Source: Mixophyes australis (taxonomy: Eukaryota; Chordata; Amphibia; Anura; Limnodynastidae). From it: DNA of 64,000 bases. The first letter of the stretch is position 1, and every line of letters starts with the position of its first letter. This document shows, piece by piece, positions 22,401-33,345 of the stretch. The notes under the pieces were generated by a model. It did no database searches and was not told where the DNA came from. It was given only the letters and a program-made list of their open reading frames with translations. Position numbers and translations under genes: made by a program. Location: positions 59,747,289 through 59,811,288 of the forward strand of contig JAVHZZ010000003.1 of the NCBI GenBank assembly GCA_036250195.1, written 5' to 3'.

Positions 22401-24188
22401 CAGGGCCAGATTTCCCGCTAGGCAACCTAGGCAGCTGCCTAGGGCCTAGCGGTCCCCAGAGGGCCCTCCCAGAGCCGACGGTGAGCAGGGTAGGAAAGGC
22501 AGAGGGGCGCTCCCCTCCGCCTGCCATTCCCCTCTGTCCAGCCGGCATAACAAAACAAGAACTGCGGCCGAAAATTTAGTTAAGCAAAAAAAGAAAAAAA
22601 AAAGTCAGCTGACCATGCGCCAGCTCCCGGCAGTCTCCTCTCCTCCTCTCTCCCACTAAATGTCGGGCATGATGTCATCACGCCCGACGTCATTTTCAGT
22701 GAAGATTCGGCGAGGAGCAGGAGCATTGCTGGAGCAGAGAGGAGGAACAGCGTCAGCGCGCCATACAGGAAAAAAGAAAACAAGACAAGAAGAACAGAAG
22801 AGAACAGAACAGAACAGAAAAGAAAAAAAGGCAAATGAAAGGTAAGTTAACTTACGGAGGCACATATTTTTTTCCCACGGAAGTTGCATTGAACCAGCAT
22901 GCTGTCCAAGTGGTTCACTGTCTGATTGCATAAAACAGGAAGGTCTTGTTCATTAAGTAGGACTTAAGGGTCAATCCCAAACTTTGAAGTGTAATAAGCC
23001 ACCCAATTCTGTTGCAAGGCTCTACAGATGGTGACTGCGGGAAACCTCAGCTCTCTAGCCCACATCATCTTCACATTAGTGCTGGTTGGATAAGACAACA
23101 GGTAGGATAAATAGAGAAATGTGGAATAAGCATTAAGGGCACAAAGAGACAAGAGAAAGGTGGAACAAGCAAGGATGGCACAGATGGGCAAGAGAAATGT
23201 GGAATAAGCATTAAGGGCACAAAGAGACAAGAGAAAGGTGGAACAAGCAAGGATGGCACAGATGGGCAAGAGAAAGGTGGAACAAGCATTAAGGGCACAA
23301 AGGGGCAAGAAAAAGGTGAAACAAGCATTAAGGGCACAAAGGGGCAAGAAAAAGGTGGAACAAGCATCAAGGGCACAGAGGGGCAAGAGAAAGGTGGAAT
23401 AAGCATGAAGGGCACAGAGGGGCAAGAGAAATGTGGAATAAGCATTAATGGCACAGAGGGGCAAGAAAAAGGTGGAACAAGCATGAAGGGCACAGAAGGG
23501 CAAGAGAAAGGTGGAATAAGCATGAAGGGCACAGAGGGTGAGGGGAAACAAGAGACATGTGGAACAAAAACATGGAGGGCACTGTGAGGGGAAATAAACA
23601 AGGGGAGCAAAAATATGGAGGGCACAGTGTGATGGTGAAGGGTGCACAGTGTGATGATTAAAGGGCAAAAGCACGATGGAGGGCAGAGTGTGATGATGAA
23701 GGGAGTACAGTGTACTAAAGGGAAAACAGTGTGAAGGAGGAACAAAAGTGATAAAAGTGATAAAGGTGGGGACATTTTTTTCTCTGCTATACTTCTCCAA
23801 CTTATTTGCCAAAATACATTTTTTGTAGGAGGGAGCTGTGAGAGTGTGCGCAGGCCCAGTGTGCTTGGACTGGGCATGCAGGGAATGAAGTGACATCATA
23901 CGGAGGATCGAGGTAGACTGCGCAGAGTTGGACCAATAATAGCAACCGTCAGGGAGTGAAATAACCTTTCCTTTCATCAGCAAACGTGAGTAATGAAAAG
24001 TAATCATTATTAAAGATTAAAGCTATGTACAACATTGTTTGCACTCTTTTTCTAGTAGGTATTAAAAGTTAATATAATCCATGCTTTAAAAACAAAACAA
24101 AAAAAAGTAGTGCTATGGATTGTTTCCCGGAGGGGGGCCCCAAACCAGTATCTTGCCTAGGGCCCTATAAGGTCTAAATCCGGCTCTG
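22401..24188. mobile_element. Non-autonomous hAT-type element, 1,788 bp
   Basis: Ends are CAGGGCCAGATTT and, inverted, CAGAGCCGGATTT. The 8-bp sequence TCGGGAGG lies on both sides (22,393-22,400 and 24,189-24,196), the target-duplication length of hAT transposons. Subterminal GC-rich motifs (CTAGGCAACCTAGGCAGC on the left; TTGCCTAGGGCCC on the right) are also partly inverted. The interior holds a 39-bp minisatellite and no transposase. It is inserted in the LINE. Confidence 0.92.
23113..23600. repeat. 39-bp minisatellite inside the hAT element, about 12 copies
   Basis: The unit runs GGAACAAGCATTAAGGGCAC then AAAGGGGCAAGAGAAAGGT. Copies differ at few positions, and a variant with AAGGATGGCACAGATGG alternates near the start. 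On the minus strand the array reads as a 13-residue repeat with a frame of over 340 codons. The frame follows from the period and low stop content; no known domain is seen. Diverged GGGCACAGTGTGATG modules continue to about 23,730. Confidence 0.93.
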
Positions 24189-24525
24189 TCGGGAGGAGAG
24201 AGGGGAGATGTCACGTAACTTGAAGTGCGCAGCTTACTGGTTTCAGCACTACTCACCAAAGAGGCGCGGAGTCTAACGTGTCCCAGGTGTCACGGGCACT
24301 AGGAGTTCTGCCCAGGATTCACCAGTTGACTATGCTTACCAGAGGGGTGGAGTTTGCACAGCGGTCCTCTGGCAGCAGGGTGAATAGTGGAACGTATATA
24401 ACAGCAGATGGAGAGAGGATGCCAATGGAATTGATGATAGTCAGTGACTTGCAGCTATACTGGTAGATGAGTCAGCGACTTGCAGCTATAGTAGAAGGCA
24501 GGTTTCAACCACGGAGAGCAGGGTG

Positions 24526-25410
24526 GACGTGCAGGTAGGTAGCGGGAAGTCAGTGGTCTGCGTTCAGCAAGTTGTACCACTGCTGTGATGAGAAGACTTG
24601 TCCAGGTGCAGGTAGGTAGTGGGAAGTCAGTGGTCTGCGTATAGCAAGTTGTACCACTGCTGTGATGAGAAGACTTGTCCAGGTGCAGGTAGGTAGAGGA
24701 GGCGTCAGTGGTCTGCGGACAGCAAGTTGTACCACTGCGAGGAGGTGAGGACTTGTCCAGGTGAGGATAAGTGGAGGAATGAATAGAGTCAATAATTGTA
24801 TGAATTCAATAAAAGCACAGAGGAACTGTTCCAAAACAGATATGCAGCGTTATAGCTAATAGTCTATGGCTGCATGTATACAGCTGCTGAGTAGAGAGGC
24901 TTGTGCCAAGCGGATATGCAGCGTATCAGCTAATAGTCTATAGCGGGAATGGATACCGCTGCTGAGTAGAGAAGCTTGTCCTAAGCGGATATGCAAGGTA
25001 ACAGTTGATAGTCAATAACACGTAAGCATACCGCTGATGAGTAGAGAAGCTTGTCCACGAGGATATGCAGGCACAGCAGGAGCGCTGAACGGCTGAAGCG
25101 GGTATGGGAACCGCAGGTGAGCAGAGCAGGTAATCCAACAGACAGCTGAGGACACAAGCAGGATACAAGAGTCAGTAGCGGGTATGAGAACCGCTGATGA
25201 GCGGAGCAGGTAATCCAGCATACAGCTGAGGACACGAGCAGGATACAGGAGTCAGTAGCGGGCATGGGAACCCCCAATGAGTAGAGCAGGTAATCAGCAG
25301 GAAGCTGAAGACACGAGCAGGACACAGGAGTCAGTAGCAGGTATGGGAACCCCCGATGAGTAGAGCAGGTAATCAGCAGGAAACTGAAGACACGAGCAGG
25401 ACACAGGAGA
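24526..25410. repeat. Three consecutive tandem-repeat families in the LTR U3
   Basis: First: about 77-bp units (GTCAGTGGTCTGCG at 24,549, 24,626 and 24,704). Second: about 74-bp units (TATGCA at 24,841, 24,915, 24,990 and 25,064 within GATATGCAGCGT contexts). Third: about 80-bp units (AGCAGGTAATC at 25,125, 25,205, 25,285 and 25,364). The families share short words such as GAGTAGAGAAGCTTGTCC and probably arose from one ancestral unit. Repeated U3 blocks often serve as enhancers; that role is inferred here. Confidence 0.88.
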
Positions 25411-25997
25411 CACCTTCAGAGACTCACAGGGAATGAGACTCAAGATCAGGCAACGATGTAATGAGCACAGGTGCCTTAAATAGGGAGAGGTGCCTGATCC
25501 TCCAATTAGATTAAAAGCAAAGGTCATAAGGGTTCTTGGGTGCTGCGCATGCGCAGTCCATCAAGCTGGCGGATGGCCACGGCTCAGGACAGACGCCGGC
25601 AGGAAGGCTAGAGAACCACGCACCAGCGCAGAGGCACTCACGGTCTGGTTAGTGACACCAGGTCTTCGCCAGGAACCCCCGCAAGGGAGTATGGACTTTG
25701 CTGCGGGAGACACGCAGGTCGCGGTCCTCAGAGGGAGCAACCAGTGAAGCGTGCGAGATGGAAGAGGAGTCAGGCGGTCCGGGTCAAGCCGTGCGCATCA
25801 GAAGGAGCAATAGGGAAATCCGAAGCGTGGTCAGTAACTAGCCGGGTCAGGTACCAGGAGCACGGGAGACAGGAGAGTAGTCAAAACGTAGCCGGGTTAA
25901 TACACGAGGAATGAAGAACAGGAGTAGTCTGGAACAAGCCGGGTCAATACACTGGGAGCACAAGAATACAAAACGCTGGAGATATCAGTGACCTAAT

Positions 25998-26130
25998 ACT
26001 CTGGCACTCATTAGGTGCCAGAGTCTTGAATATATAGGGGAAGAGGGCAGGGCTTCCTAACGGCGGTGGTGACGCTGAACACCACCGCCGGAGACTGTGG
26101 ACAGCGTCCCGTTGCTAGGCAATGGGACGC
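25998..26130 (+). promoter_or_regulatory. LTR core promoter: hairpin, TATA-like box, two GC-rich hairpins
   Basis: A perfect 10-bp stem ACTCTGGCAC/GTGCCAGAGT (25,998-26,024) precedes GAATATATAGGGG. Downstream are a perfect 10-bp stem CGGCGGTGGT/ACCACCGCCG (26,061-26,090) and GCGTCCCGTTGC paired with GCAATGGGACGC (26,104-26,130, one G-T mismatch). The downstream hairpins would lie in the transcript if initiation follows the TATA-like box. Confidence 0.6.
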
Positions 26131-26448
26131 GCGGCTGCCGCGACCCGGAATTGCTTAGCAACCAGACGTCTGTTAGCAGAGACAGGCGCCCGTCCCTGTG
26201 CGGAGGACCCGGCACAGGGACAGCGCCTGACAGGAGAACGAGTGGAGGAGATAAGGGGGTTAGGTGGAAGGTTGGTAGGCTTTGAGGAACAGGTGAGTTT
26301 TATGTGCCCGTTTGAAGGAGCACAGATTAGGAGAGAGACAGGTGGAGCGAGGGAGCTCGTTCGAGTGAAGGGGGGCTGGACGGGAGAAGTCTTGGATTCT
26401 GGAGTGAGAAGAGGTTATCAGAGTGGAGGAGAGGTGTTGAGTCATCAT

Positions 26449-27243
26449 CAGTACCTAGAGCACCTTATCCGCTATATTAACCTGGTCACCACTGTTATTT
26501 CCTTTTTATAATAGCTGAAAATTTGGAATTAACCCCTGCTGTGCTATACAGTGTATTTAATCTAACTCAGTGAACCAGCCCTTTGGCTTTGATATTGACA
26601 ATGTTTGTTACTCCCAATGTGCCTGACCTCTGATACTGAACCAAGCCACAATCTCTAACTCTTTGTGTATAAGACCCCGATGACCATGATGTATATTCAT
26701 TGCATGCTGCCAGTGTACCCAGTGTTGACATCAGACTGCGATCCTGATTCTACTCTACCGTGCACTATTGGAAGATCTAGTGTAGTTTACCATTATTATC
26801 AGCTCTCAGAGAACTGCATTCTTCTCGCTAACGCTTCAGTGTTCCTCCAAACCTGCTGTTAGAGAAGGCTAATACTGCTATGATGTGGCCACCAGCTGCT
26901 GGGGTCCATCTTCTAAGCTACAAGCAGAACATTATCCTTACAGGAAATCAATGCAGAATGATGTTGTACCGGTTTGGTCAAAACATTCAGTTGACCATAT
27001 AACTTCTTGTATACGTCCACCATAAGTATTATGTGTTCTCATGAAGAAATAAAGTAAAAATGTCCAAGTGACTGATGTGAAGTCCAATTAACCAGATCCA
27101 GATACATAATATTAGAAATGTATGAGATACTCAGGATATGGCTAAGAAGAAGATGCAAGGAAACAGGTGTAAGGTAGTGATTACCGTGACAGACAAGGTT
27201 TTGAAGCTCAATCAGGATATTAAAGTGCTGCCAATTAGAAGCA
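26449..27243. other. Unassigned spacer
   Basis: No gene or transposon recognised. Confidence 0.45.
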
Positions 27244-28250
27244 TGTCACACACTGGAACCTCCGGCACTCTTACTGGGGTATGATGAGCAGATCTAATTT
27301 CCTAATTTCTTTCCTTGGGCCTCCTTCTGCCGCTGACGGGTCCGTCAGCGTCCAATGAAGGCCACCATCTTGGATAACTTTCTCTATTCAGCCATTGGCT
27401 GGTTGCTTAGCACTCATCTCATTCTCCAAATCTTTTAAGGCATCTGTTTCAGCAAAATGGTGCCAGAACTTCAAGTCCTGTGAGCCAGCTAAGCTGCTGG
27501 AATATTTGGCTCCTCTGTATCCTGTACCCATGTCTTTTCATCAGGTTCTGGTTTCCAGCGTCATATGTTTCTCAGCTGATCCTGGTATCCTGTATCCGAG
27601 TCTAAACATCAGGTCCTGGTATCCTGTATCCGAGTCTATCCATCAGGTCCTGGTATCCTGTATCAGAGTCTATCCATCAGGCTCTGGTGTCCAGCATCAT
27701 ATGCTTCTCAGCTAATCCTAGTATCCTGTATCCGAGTGTATCCATCAGATCCTGGTATCCAGCGTCATATGATTCTCAGCTGATCCTGGTATCCTGTATC
27801 CGAGTCTATTCATCAGATCCTGGTATCCAACGTCATATGATTCTCAGCTGATCCTGGTATCCTGTATCCGAGTCTATTCATCAGATCCTGGTATCCAGCG
27901 TCATATGATTCTCAGCTGATCCTGGTATCCTGGTACTGAGTACCTATTCATATTCAGCCAATCCTGTTATCCTGTGCTGTTTGCTCATCAGCTTATCCTG
28001 GTAACCTGCTATCCAGTATCTGTTCCTATTCTGGTCAACACTTGTCGGTTATAACATCTTCTCCTGTTAGTCTCGTCTGTTACCCATCCAGAGGACCGCA
28101 TCCTGCGGGGTGATGTAACGAAGCCCAAACCTCCTTGCGGGGGTCTCTAGCAAAAGCCTTCATCTTGTTAGACTCCGTGCATCCATGGTGGATAGAGTCA
28201 AACCAAGCAGACTACAAAGAGTCCAAATCGATCCTGTGATATCTGTGACA
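27244..28250. mobile_element. Second LTR-like element, about 1,007 bp
   Basis: It begins TGTCACACAC and ends ATCTGTGACA, again TGTCA/TGACA, and is flanked by AAGCA (27,239-27,243) and AGGCA (28,251-28,255), a 5-bp duplication with one difference. Its interior contains a 68-bp tandem repeat. Sequence outside the terminal pentanucleotide is not obviously alike to the LTR at 24,209, so it is a different family of similar design. Confidence 0.65.
27540..27960. repeat. 68-bp tandem repeat with simpler sub-units, about 5 copies
   Basis: GATTCTCAGCTGATCCTGG recurs at 27,771, 27,839 and 27,907. Earlier copies (27,590-27,700) are variants built from TCCTGGTATCCTGTATCCG and CCATCAGGTC at shorter spacing, suggesting stepwise growth from a shorter unit. 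Confidence 0.9.
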
Positions 28251-28255
28251 AGGCA

Positions 28256-29964
28256 TCAACAAAACAACACCTGACATCAGGGCCCTTGGTACATCGCTGG
28301 GCACTAACATTTGAGAGGACATTGTAGACAGCCAGAGCAGTGCAAAGTTCATTTTTATCTCTCTGTAGAGAAGCCCTTTAAAGGACGACCACCCTTGTAA
28401 ACATATTATAGGAGTGAAATGCTAAAGATCCAAAGGGTCTTTTTTGCTAATTAAATTTTATACCTAAATTCATTTGTTTTTAGTAATTAAATTATATATA
28501 CTTAAATTAATTTGTTGATTTGATAACTACAATGCTCCAGTGGGGGCCCGGGCCCCCCAGACAGACAAGGGCCTTAGTCATTTTTAAACACCCCCCCCCC
28601 CCCCCCCCCCCCCTCTTGGCACCCCTGGTACTGGTGCCCGCTGCTATCGATGTGTTGACAAATTACCTTCAACCCATAAAGACATCATGTTCTCATGGGT
28701 CAAGTACATTAAATAACTCTGCTACAGAGTGCATCCAACCAATGAATTCACTTAGGTATATAATTTAATATTTGAATTATGCTCTGTGTCTATTAGATTG
28801 AACTGTTAAAGGACAAATGTCCACAAAGGATAACACATTCTTTAAGTTTGTTTTGCTTGTGTGTCCTGTCTGTGACGTTATTGATCTTGGTCTGTTTGAT
28901 TCATCCGTCATTCCCTTGATAGCTAGGCCTCACATGATTACACAAACAGGCCGACAGTGGTCACCTGCTAGCTAGATTTTAGGACCATACCAGAAAATGA
29001 TCCGATCATTCTTGAAATAAAAAATTCCAGTACCCAACAGTACCAAAGATATTCCTGGCCCTCTATCCAACACCTATTGTGACACTGCTTTTACTGGAGA
29101 AAGTAAGTGTTTGTGTAAGTGCCAGGAAGCAAAAAAAAAGCCATAATGAATTGAAAAAGTAAATAAAATCAATTGGTGATGGGAGATCAACAGATAGTGT
29201 CTTTTATGGTACATTAAGGGTTAACGGCTAGTTATGCTAAAATCAGTCATAATGGAAAGCACCTGCTATGGCAATATAGTTGTATGGTACTTTCTGTGCT
29301 TAATAAATGCATATATTAACCAATGATACACAGCTATTCGTTTTTATACCTTGTAAGTATGATGTGTCCAGGTAGCAACAACCTGAATCTAATATAAAAT
29401 CCTAAAGCTGCATCATCCCCGGACCAGTCGTACCCGTAATAACCTGACTTCCAGCACTGACACAGTGACAGAGCTCCTGGAGTATTCAGCTTGACCATTT
29501 ACTCTTGTCTTCCTAATCAAAGCTAAGCATATGATTATTTCTGTACTCTCAATAAATTGTTATATTTGATGGAGACTTGTTTCCTTCTGTTTGTTATTTC
29601 ACATTGTGTATCCAAAAGTACCTGGTTCCACTGGGAACACAATCTAACACTACTTCCATGCTAGACCTAGGCGTGTGTGTAATAAGGGTTGGGCAATGCT
29701 CCATGGTTAGGTGCTATCTCCAAGACCTGGAGACAGCGCAAAACCGATTCCTTTTATTATTTTTTATGCTTTACTTTTTCTAGAACTGGGAGTGGAGCTG
29801 AAATCAACATGGAGCATGAAGCTTCCCTACCTGCTCACCTTTCTGCTGGATTAAAAGTTTGAAATCAAATTTAAAATTAGGGTAATAATTATATCTAATT
29901 AACATTGGTTATACAATTCTGGAACCGTCTGTAGCTGACAAACCTGGAGCACTGATAACACTAA
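28256..29964. other. Unassigned spacer with a C-homopolymer
   Basis: A run of about 23 C lies at 28,590-28,612 beside GGGGCCCGGGCCCCC, possibly part of a hAT-type end. No gene is seen. Confidence 0.45.
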
Positions 29965-30140
29965 GGGGTGTATTTAATAAACTGCGGGATTGAAAAAGTG
30001 GAGATGTTGCCTATAGCAACCAATCAGATTGTAGCTGTCATGTTGTAGAATATACTAAATAAGTGATAACTAGAATCTGATTGGTTGCCATAGGCAACAT
30101 TTCCACTTTTTCAAACCCACAGTTTAGTAAATCTAGCCCC
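29965..30140. mobile_element. Palindromic Harbinger-like MITE, copy 4
   Basis: Termini GGGGTGTATTTAATAAACTG and, inverted, GGGGCTAGATTTACTAAACT; all inner family motifs are present in both arms. The target duplication is not clean in this copy. Confidence 0.9.
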
Positions 30141-30914
30141 AATGCTTAGATTGCCTATTTGTTAACCAGAGATCTGCCTATAGGCTTTCTCCTGTATCAT
30201 AGGTCCCCTATCCTGCTGTTCCCCACAGCAGCCACACTATAAAGTCCTCAGATAACTAAATAGTTGATCTTCTCTTTTCTCCTTTTAACGCTGATTATTA
30301 TATTGTAATTCTTACCTGTATTTATACCTGTTAATATGCAGTAATGCCACTATTTGCATGCATACATATACAGATATTTGAGTACATGTAAGTGTTGTGT
30401 AATATTTCAGATTGGCCACATTGTGCATCTTAATTCAATGACAAGCACATCCTGCACAGATTTCAGCATTGTTCCGTGTGGCTGCCTAAAGCTGTGATTT
30501 GCAGACTATGAAGCGCTGATTAATAGACTGTGTCATTCCGTTAACAGTTGCCTCATGCACATTTCTCTCATGCAATAATCACATAGCTGAGCACTCCTGT
30601 TATCTGAGAGAAACAAGGAAGACATACACCGAGGCCTCATGCTGCCAGCTTAAATTATTGATGACCCCAGTGACAAAGGACTAAAGGAGTCTGACATTTG
30701 CAGTTCGTACTGTCACTTCTCTCTGATATCATAGATTATTCTGTAATATAGCATGACCTTTCTCCTGACAGGCCAGATCATCACAATAGGACCCTTTGAT
30801 TTTAGTAAGAAAAACAAGGTGTAGAAAGAATCGGCACAGTGATGTCACCTGTGGTTTTTAAAGGGAAAGTTAATAATTTCTTTTATATTGTCTCAAGGTA
30901 TGTCTTAGGTGGCA

Positions 30915-30918
<4 letters not shown>
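30141..30918. other. Unassigned spacer
   Basis: No feature recognised. Confidence 0.45.

Positions 30919-30976
<58 letters not shown>
30919..30976. repeat. (AT)n microsatellite
   Basis: About 29 uninterrupted AT dinucleotides. Confidence 0.97.
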
Positions 30977-30979
<3 letters not shown>

Positions 30980-31339
30980 CACGTTAGTCCTGCCATGTAA
31001 TACTAGTATCTAAATCATATATATTTTATGGGAGTTAAATAATTATCCTCCAAATATATGATAACATCACTGGTCACCAAATATAAGGATATAGTTACAG
31101 TATATTATATATATATTTGTGATTTGTCTTTTACAAATGTATTCCTACCCTGCTGTGCTTTAACCCCATTGCCGCAATTTTCTTTTATACCTTATACCCA
31201 ATAATGTCCAAAACATGGGTCCAGGAGAGACTCTACTCAGTGGCCACACATTAATCCCAGCAATGACACCATATATTATACCACACATAGATTAATAAAC
31301 ATTATGCCGGCACAGTGTCCTGCTGCCCCACAAAACGTA

Positions 31340-33345
31340 ACAAGTCAATTCTGGAGACTAGTATACACTACAGACACAGCTGTGTGAGTTACAAAAGAAA
31401 GCACACTCCCTGGTGACTAGTATACAGTACAGACACACCTGTGTGAGTTACAAAAGAAAGCACACTCCCTGGTGACTAGTATACAGTACAGACACACCTG
31501 TGTAAGTTACAAAAGAAAGCACACTCCCTGGTGACTATTATACATTAAAGAGACAACTGTGTGAGTGTACAGAAGAAAGCACACTTTCTGGTGACTAGTA
31601 TACAGTACAGAAACACCTGTGTGAGTTACAAAAGAAAGCACACTCCCTGGTGACTATTATACATTAAAGAGACACTTGTGTGAGTGTACAGAAGAAAGCA
31701 CACTCTCTGGTGACTAGTATTCAGTACAGACACACCTGTGTGAGTTACAAAAGAAAGCACACTTTCTGGTGACTAGTATACAGTACAGGTACAGACACAC
31801 CTGTGTGAGTTACAAAAGAAAGCACACTCCCTGGTGACTAGTATACAGTACAGACACAGCTGTGTGAGTGTACAAAAGAAAGCACACTCTCTGGTGACTA
31901 GTATACAGTACAGACACACCTGTGTGAGTTACAAAAGAAAGCACACTCTCTGTTGACTAGTATACAGTACAGACACACCTGTGTGAATTACAAAAGAAAG
32001 CACACTCCCTGGTGACTAGTATACAGTACAGACACAGCTGTGTGAGTTACAAAAGAAAGCACACTCCCTGGTGACTAGTATACAGTACAGACACACCTGT
32101 GTGAGTTACAAAAGAAAGCACACTCCCTGGTGACTAGTATACAGTACAGACACACCTGTGTAAGTTACAAAAGAAAGCACACTCCCTGGTGACTATTATA
32201 CATTAAAGAGACAACTGTGTGAGTGTACAGAAGAAAGCACACTTTCTGGTGACTAGTATACAGTACAGAAACACCTGTGTGAGTTACAAAAGAAAGCACA
32301 CTCCCTGGTGACTATTATACATTAAAGAGACAACTGTGTGAGTGTACAGAAGAAAGCACACTCTCTGGTGACTAGTATTCAGTACAGACACACCTGTGCG
32401 AGTTACAAAAGAAAGCACACTTTCTGGTGACTAGTATACAGTACAGGTACAGACACACCTGTGTGAGTTACAAAAGAAAGCACACTCCCTGGTGACTAGT
32501 ATACAGTACAGACACACCTGTGTGAGTTACAAAAGAAAGCACACTCCCTGGTGACTAGTATACAGTACAGACACACCTGTGTGAGTTACAAAAGAAAGCA
32601 CACTCCCTGGTGACTATTATACATTAAAGAGACAACTGTGTGAGTGTACAGAAGAAAGCACACTCCCTGGTGACTAGTATTCAGTACAGACACAACTGTG
32701 TGAGTGTACAAAAGAAAGCACACTCCCTGGTGACTAGTATACAGTACAGACACAGCTGTGTGAGTGTACAAAAGAAAGCACACTCTCTGGTGACTAGTAT
32801 ACAGTACAGACACACCTGTGTGAGTTACAAAAGAAAGCACACTCCCTGGTGACTAGTATACAGTACAGACACAGCTGTGTGAGTGTACAAAAGAAAGCAC
32901 ACTCCCTGGTGACTAGTATACAGTACAGACACAGCTGTGTGAGTGTACAAAAGAAAGCACACTCCCTGGTGACTAGTATACAGTACAGACACACCTGTGA
33001 GTTACAAAAGAAAGCACACTCCCTGGTGACTATTATACATTAAAGAGACAACTGTGTGAGTGTACAGAAGAAAGCACACTTTCTGATGACTAGAATACAG
33101 TACAGACACAACTGTGCGAGTTACAAAAAAAAGTACACTCCCTGGTGACTAGTATATAGTACAGACACACCTGTGTGAGTTACAAAAGAAAGCACACTCC
33201 TTGGTGACTAGTATGCAGTATAGACACAAGTATGTGAGTTACAAAAGGAAGCACAGTCCCTGGTGATTAGTATATAGTACAGACACAACTGTGTGAGTTA
33301 CAAAAGAAAGCACACTCCCTGGTGACTAGTATACAATGCAGCTTA
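31340..33345. repeat. 59/60-bp satellite array, about 34 copies
   Basis: The unit contains TGGTGACTAGTATACAGTAC, AGACACACCTGTGTGAGTTA and CAAAAGAAAGCACACTCCC; TGGTGACTAG recurs every 59 bp (for example 31,411 and 31,470). Variants include GTGTACAG in place of GTTACAA (60-bp units) and TATTATACATTAAAGAGACA. The order of variants is itself repeated with an offset of 658 bp. Open frames of up to 84 codons reflect the 60-bp units and do not mark genes. Confidence 0.97.

Larger units (their letters stand above)
24209..26232 (+). mobile_element. Long LTR (probable solo LTR), 2,024 bp
   Basis: The element begins TGTCACG and ends CGCCTGACA, giving TGTCA/TGACA inverted termini. GGAGA lies immediately outside both ends (24,204-24,208 and 26,233-26,237), a 5-bp duplication as made by retroviral-type integrases. 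Internally there are three tandem-repeat families upstream of a TATA-like box at about 26,029-26,036 and GC-rich hairpins downstream, fitting U3-R-U5 in plus orientation. No Gag-Pol sequence lies inside, so I infer a solo LTR left by recombination. Confidence 0.85.
22096..26448 (-). mobile_element. LINE copy (minus) split by two younger insertions
   Basis: The 3' end is at 22,096-22,400 (TTA-rich tail, then GGCACCACAAGAGTTC and AGCAGCGCTGTACAC), related to the LINE at 9,376. Coding sequence resumes at 26,238-26,448, where the minus strand reads SRIQDFSRPAPLHSNELP and FKRAHKTHLFLKAY, the C-terminal motifs of the same family. Between these lie a hAT-like element (22,401-24,188) and an LTR (24,209-26,232), each with an exact target duplication. 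Removing both restores a 5'-truncated LINE of about 520 bp. Confidence 0.82.

Noticed and set aside
31340..33345. Short genes within the 59/60-bp satellite
   Set aside because: The frames appear on both strands only where 60-bp units are consecutive, and they repeat a 20-residue motif dictated by the DNA repeat.
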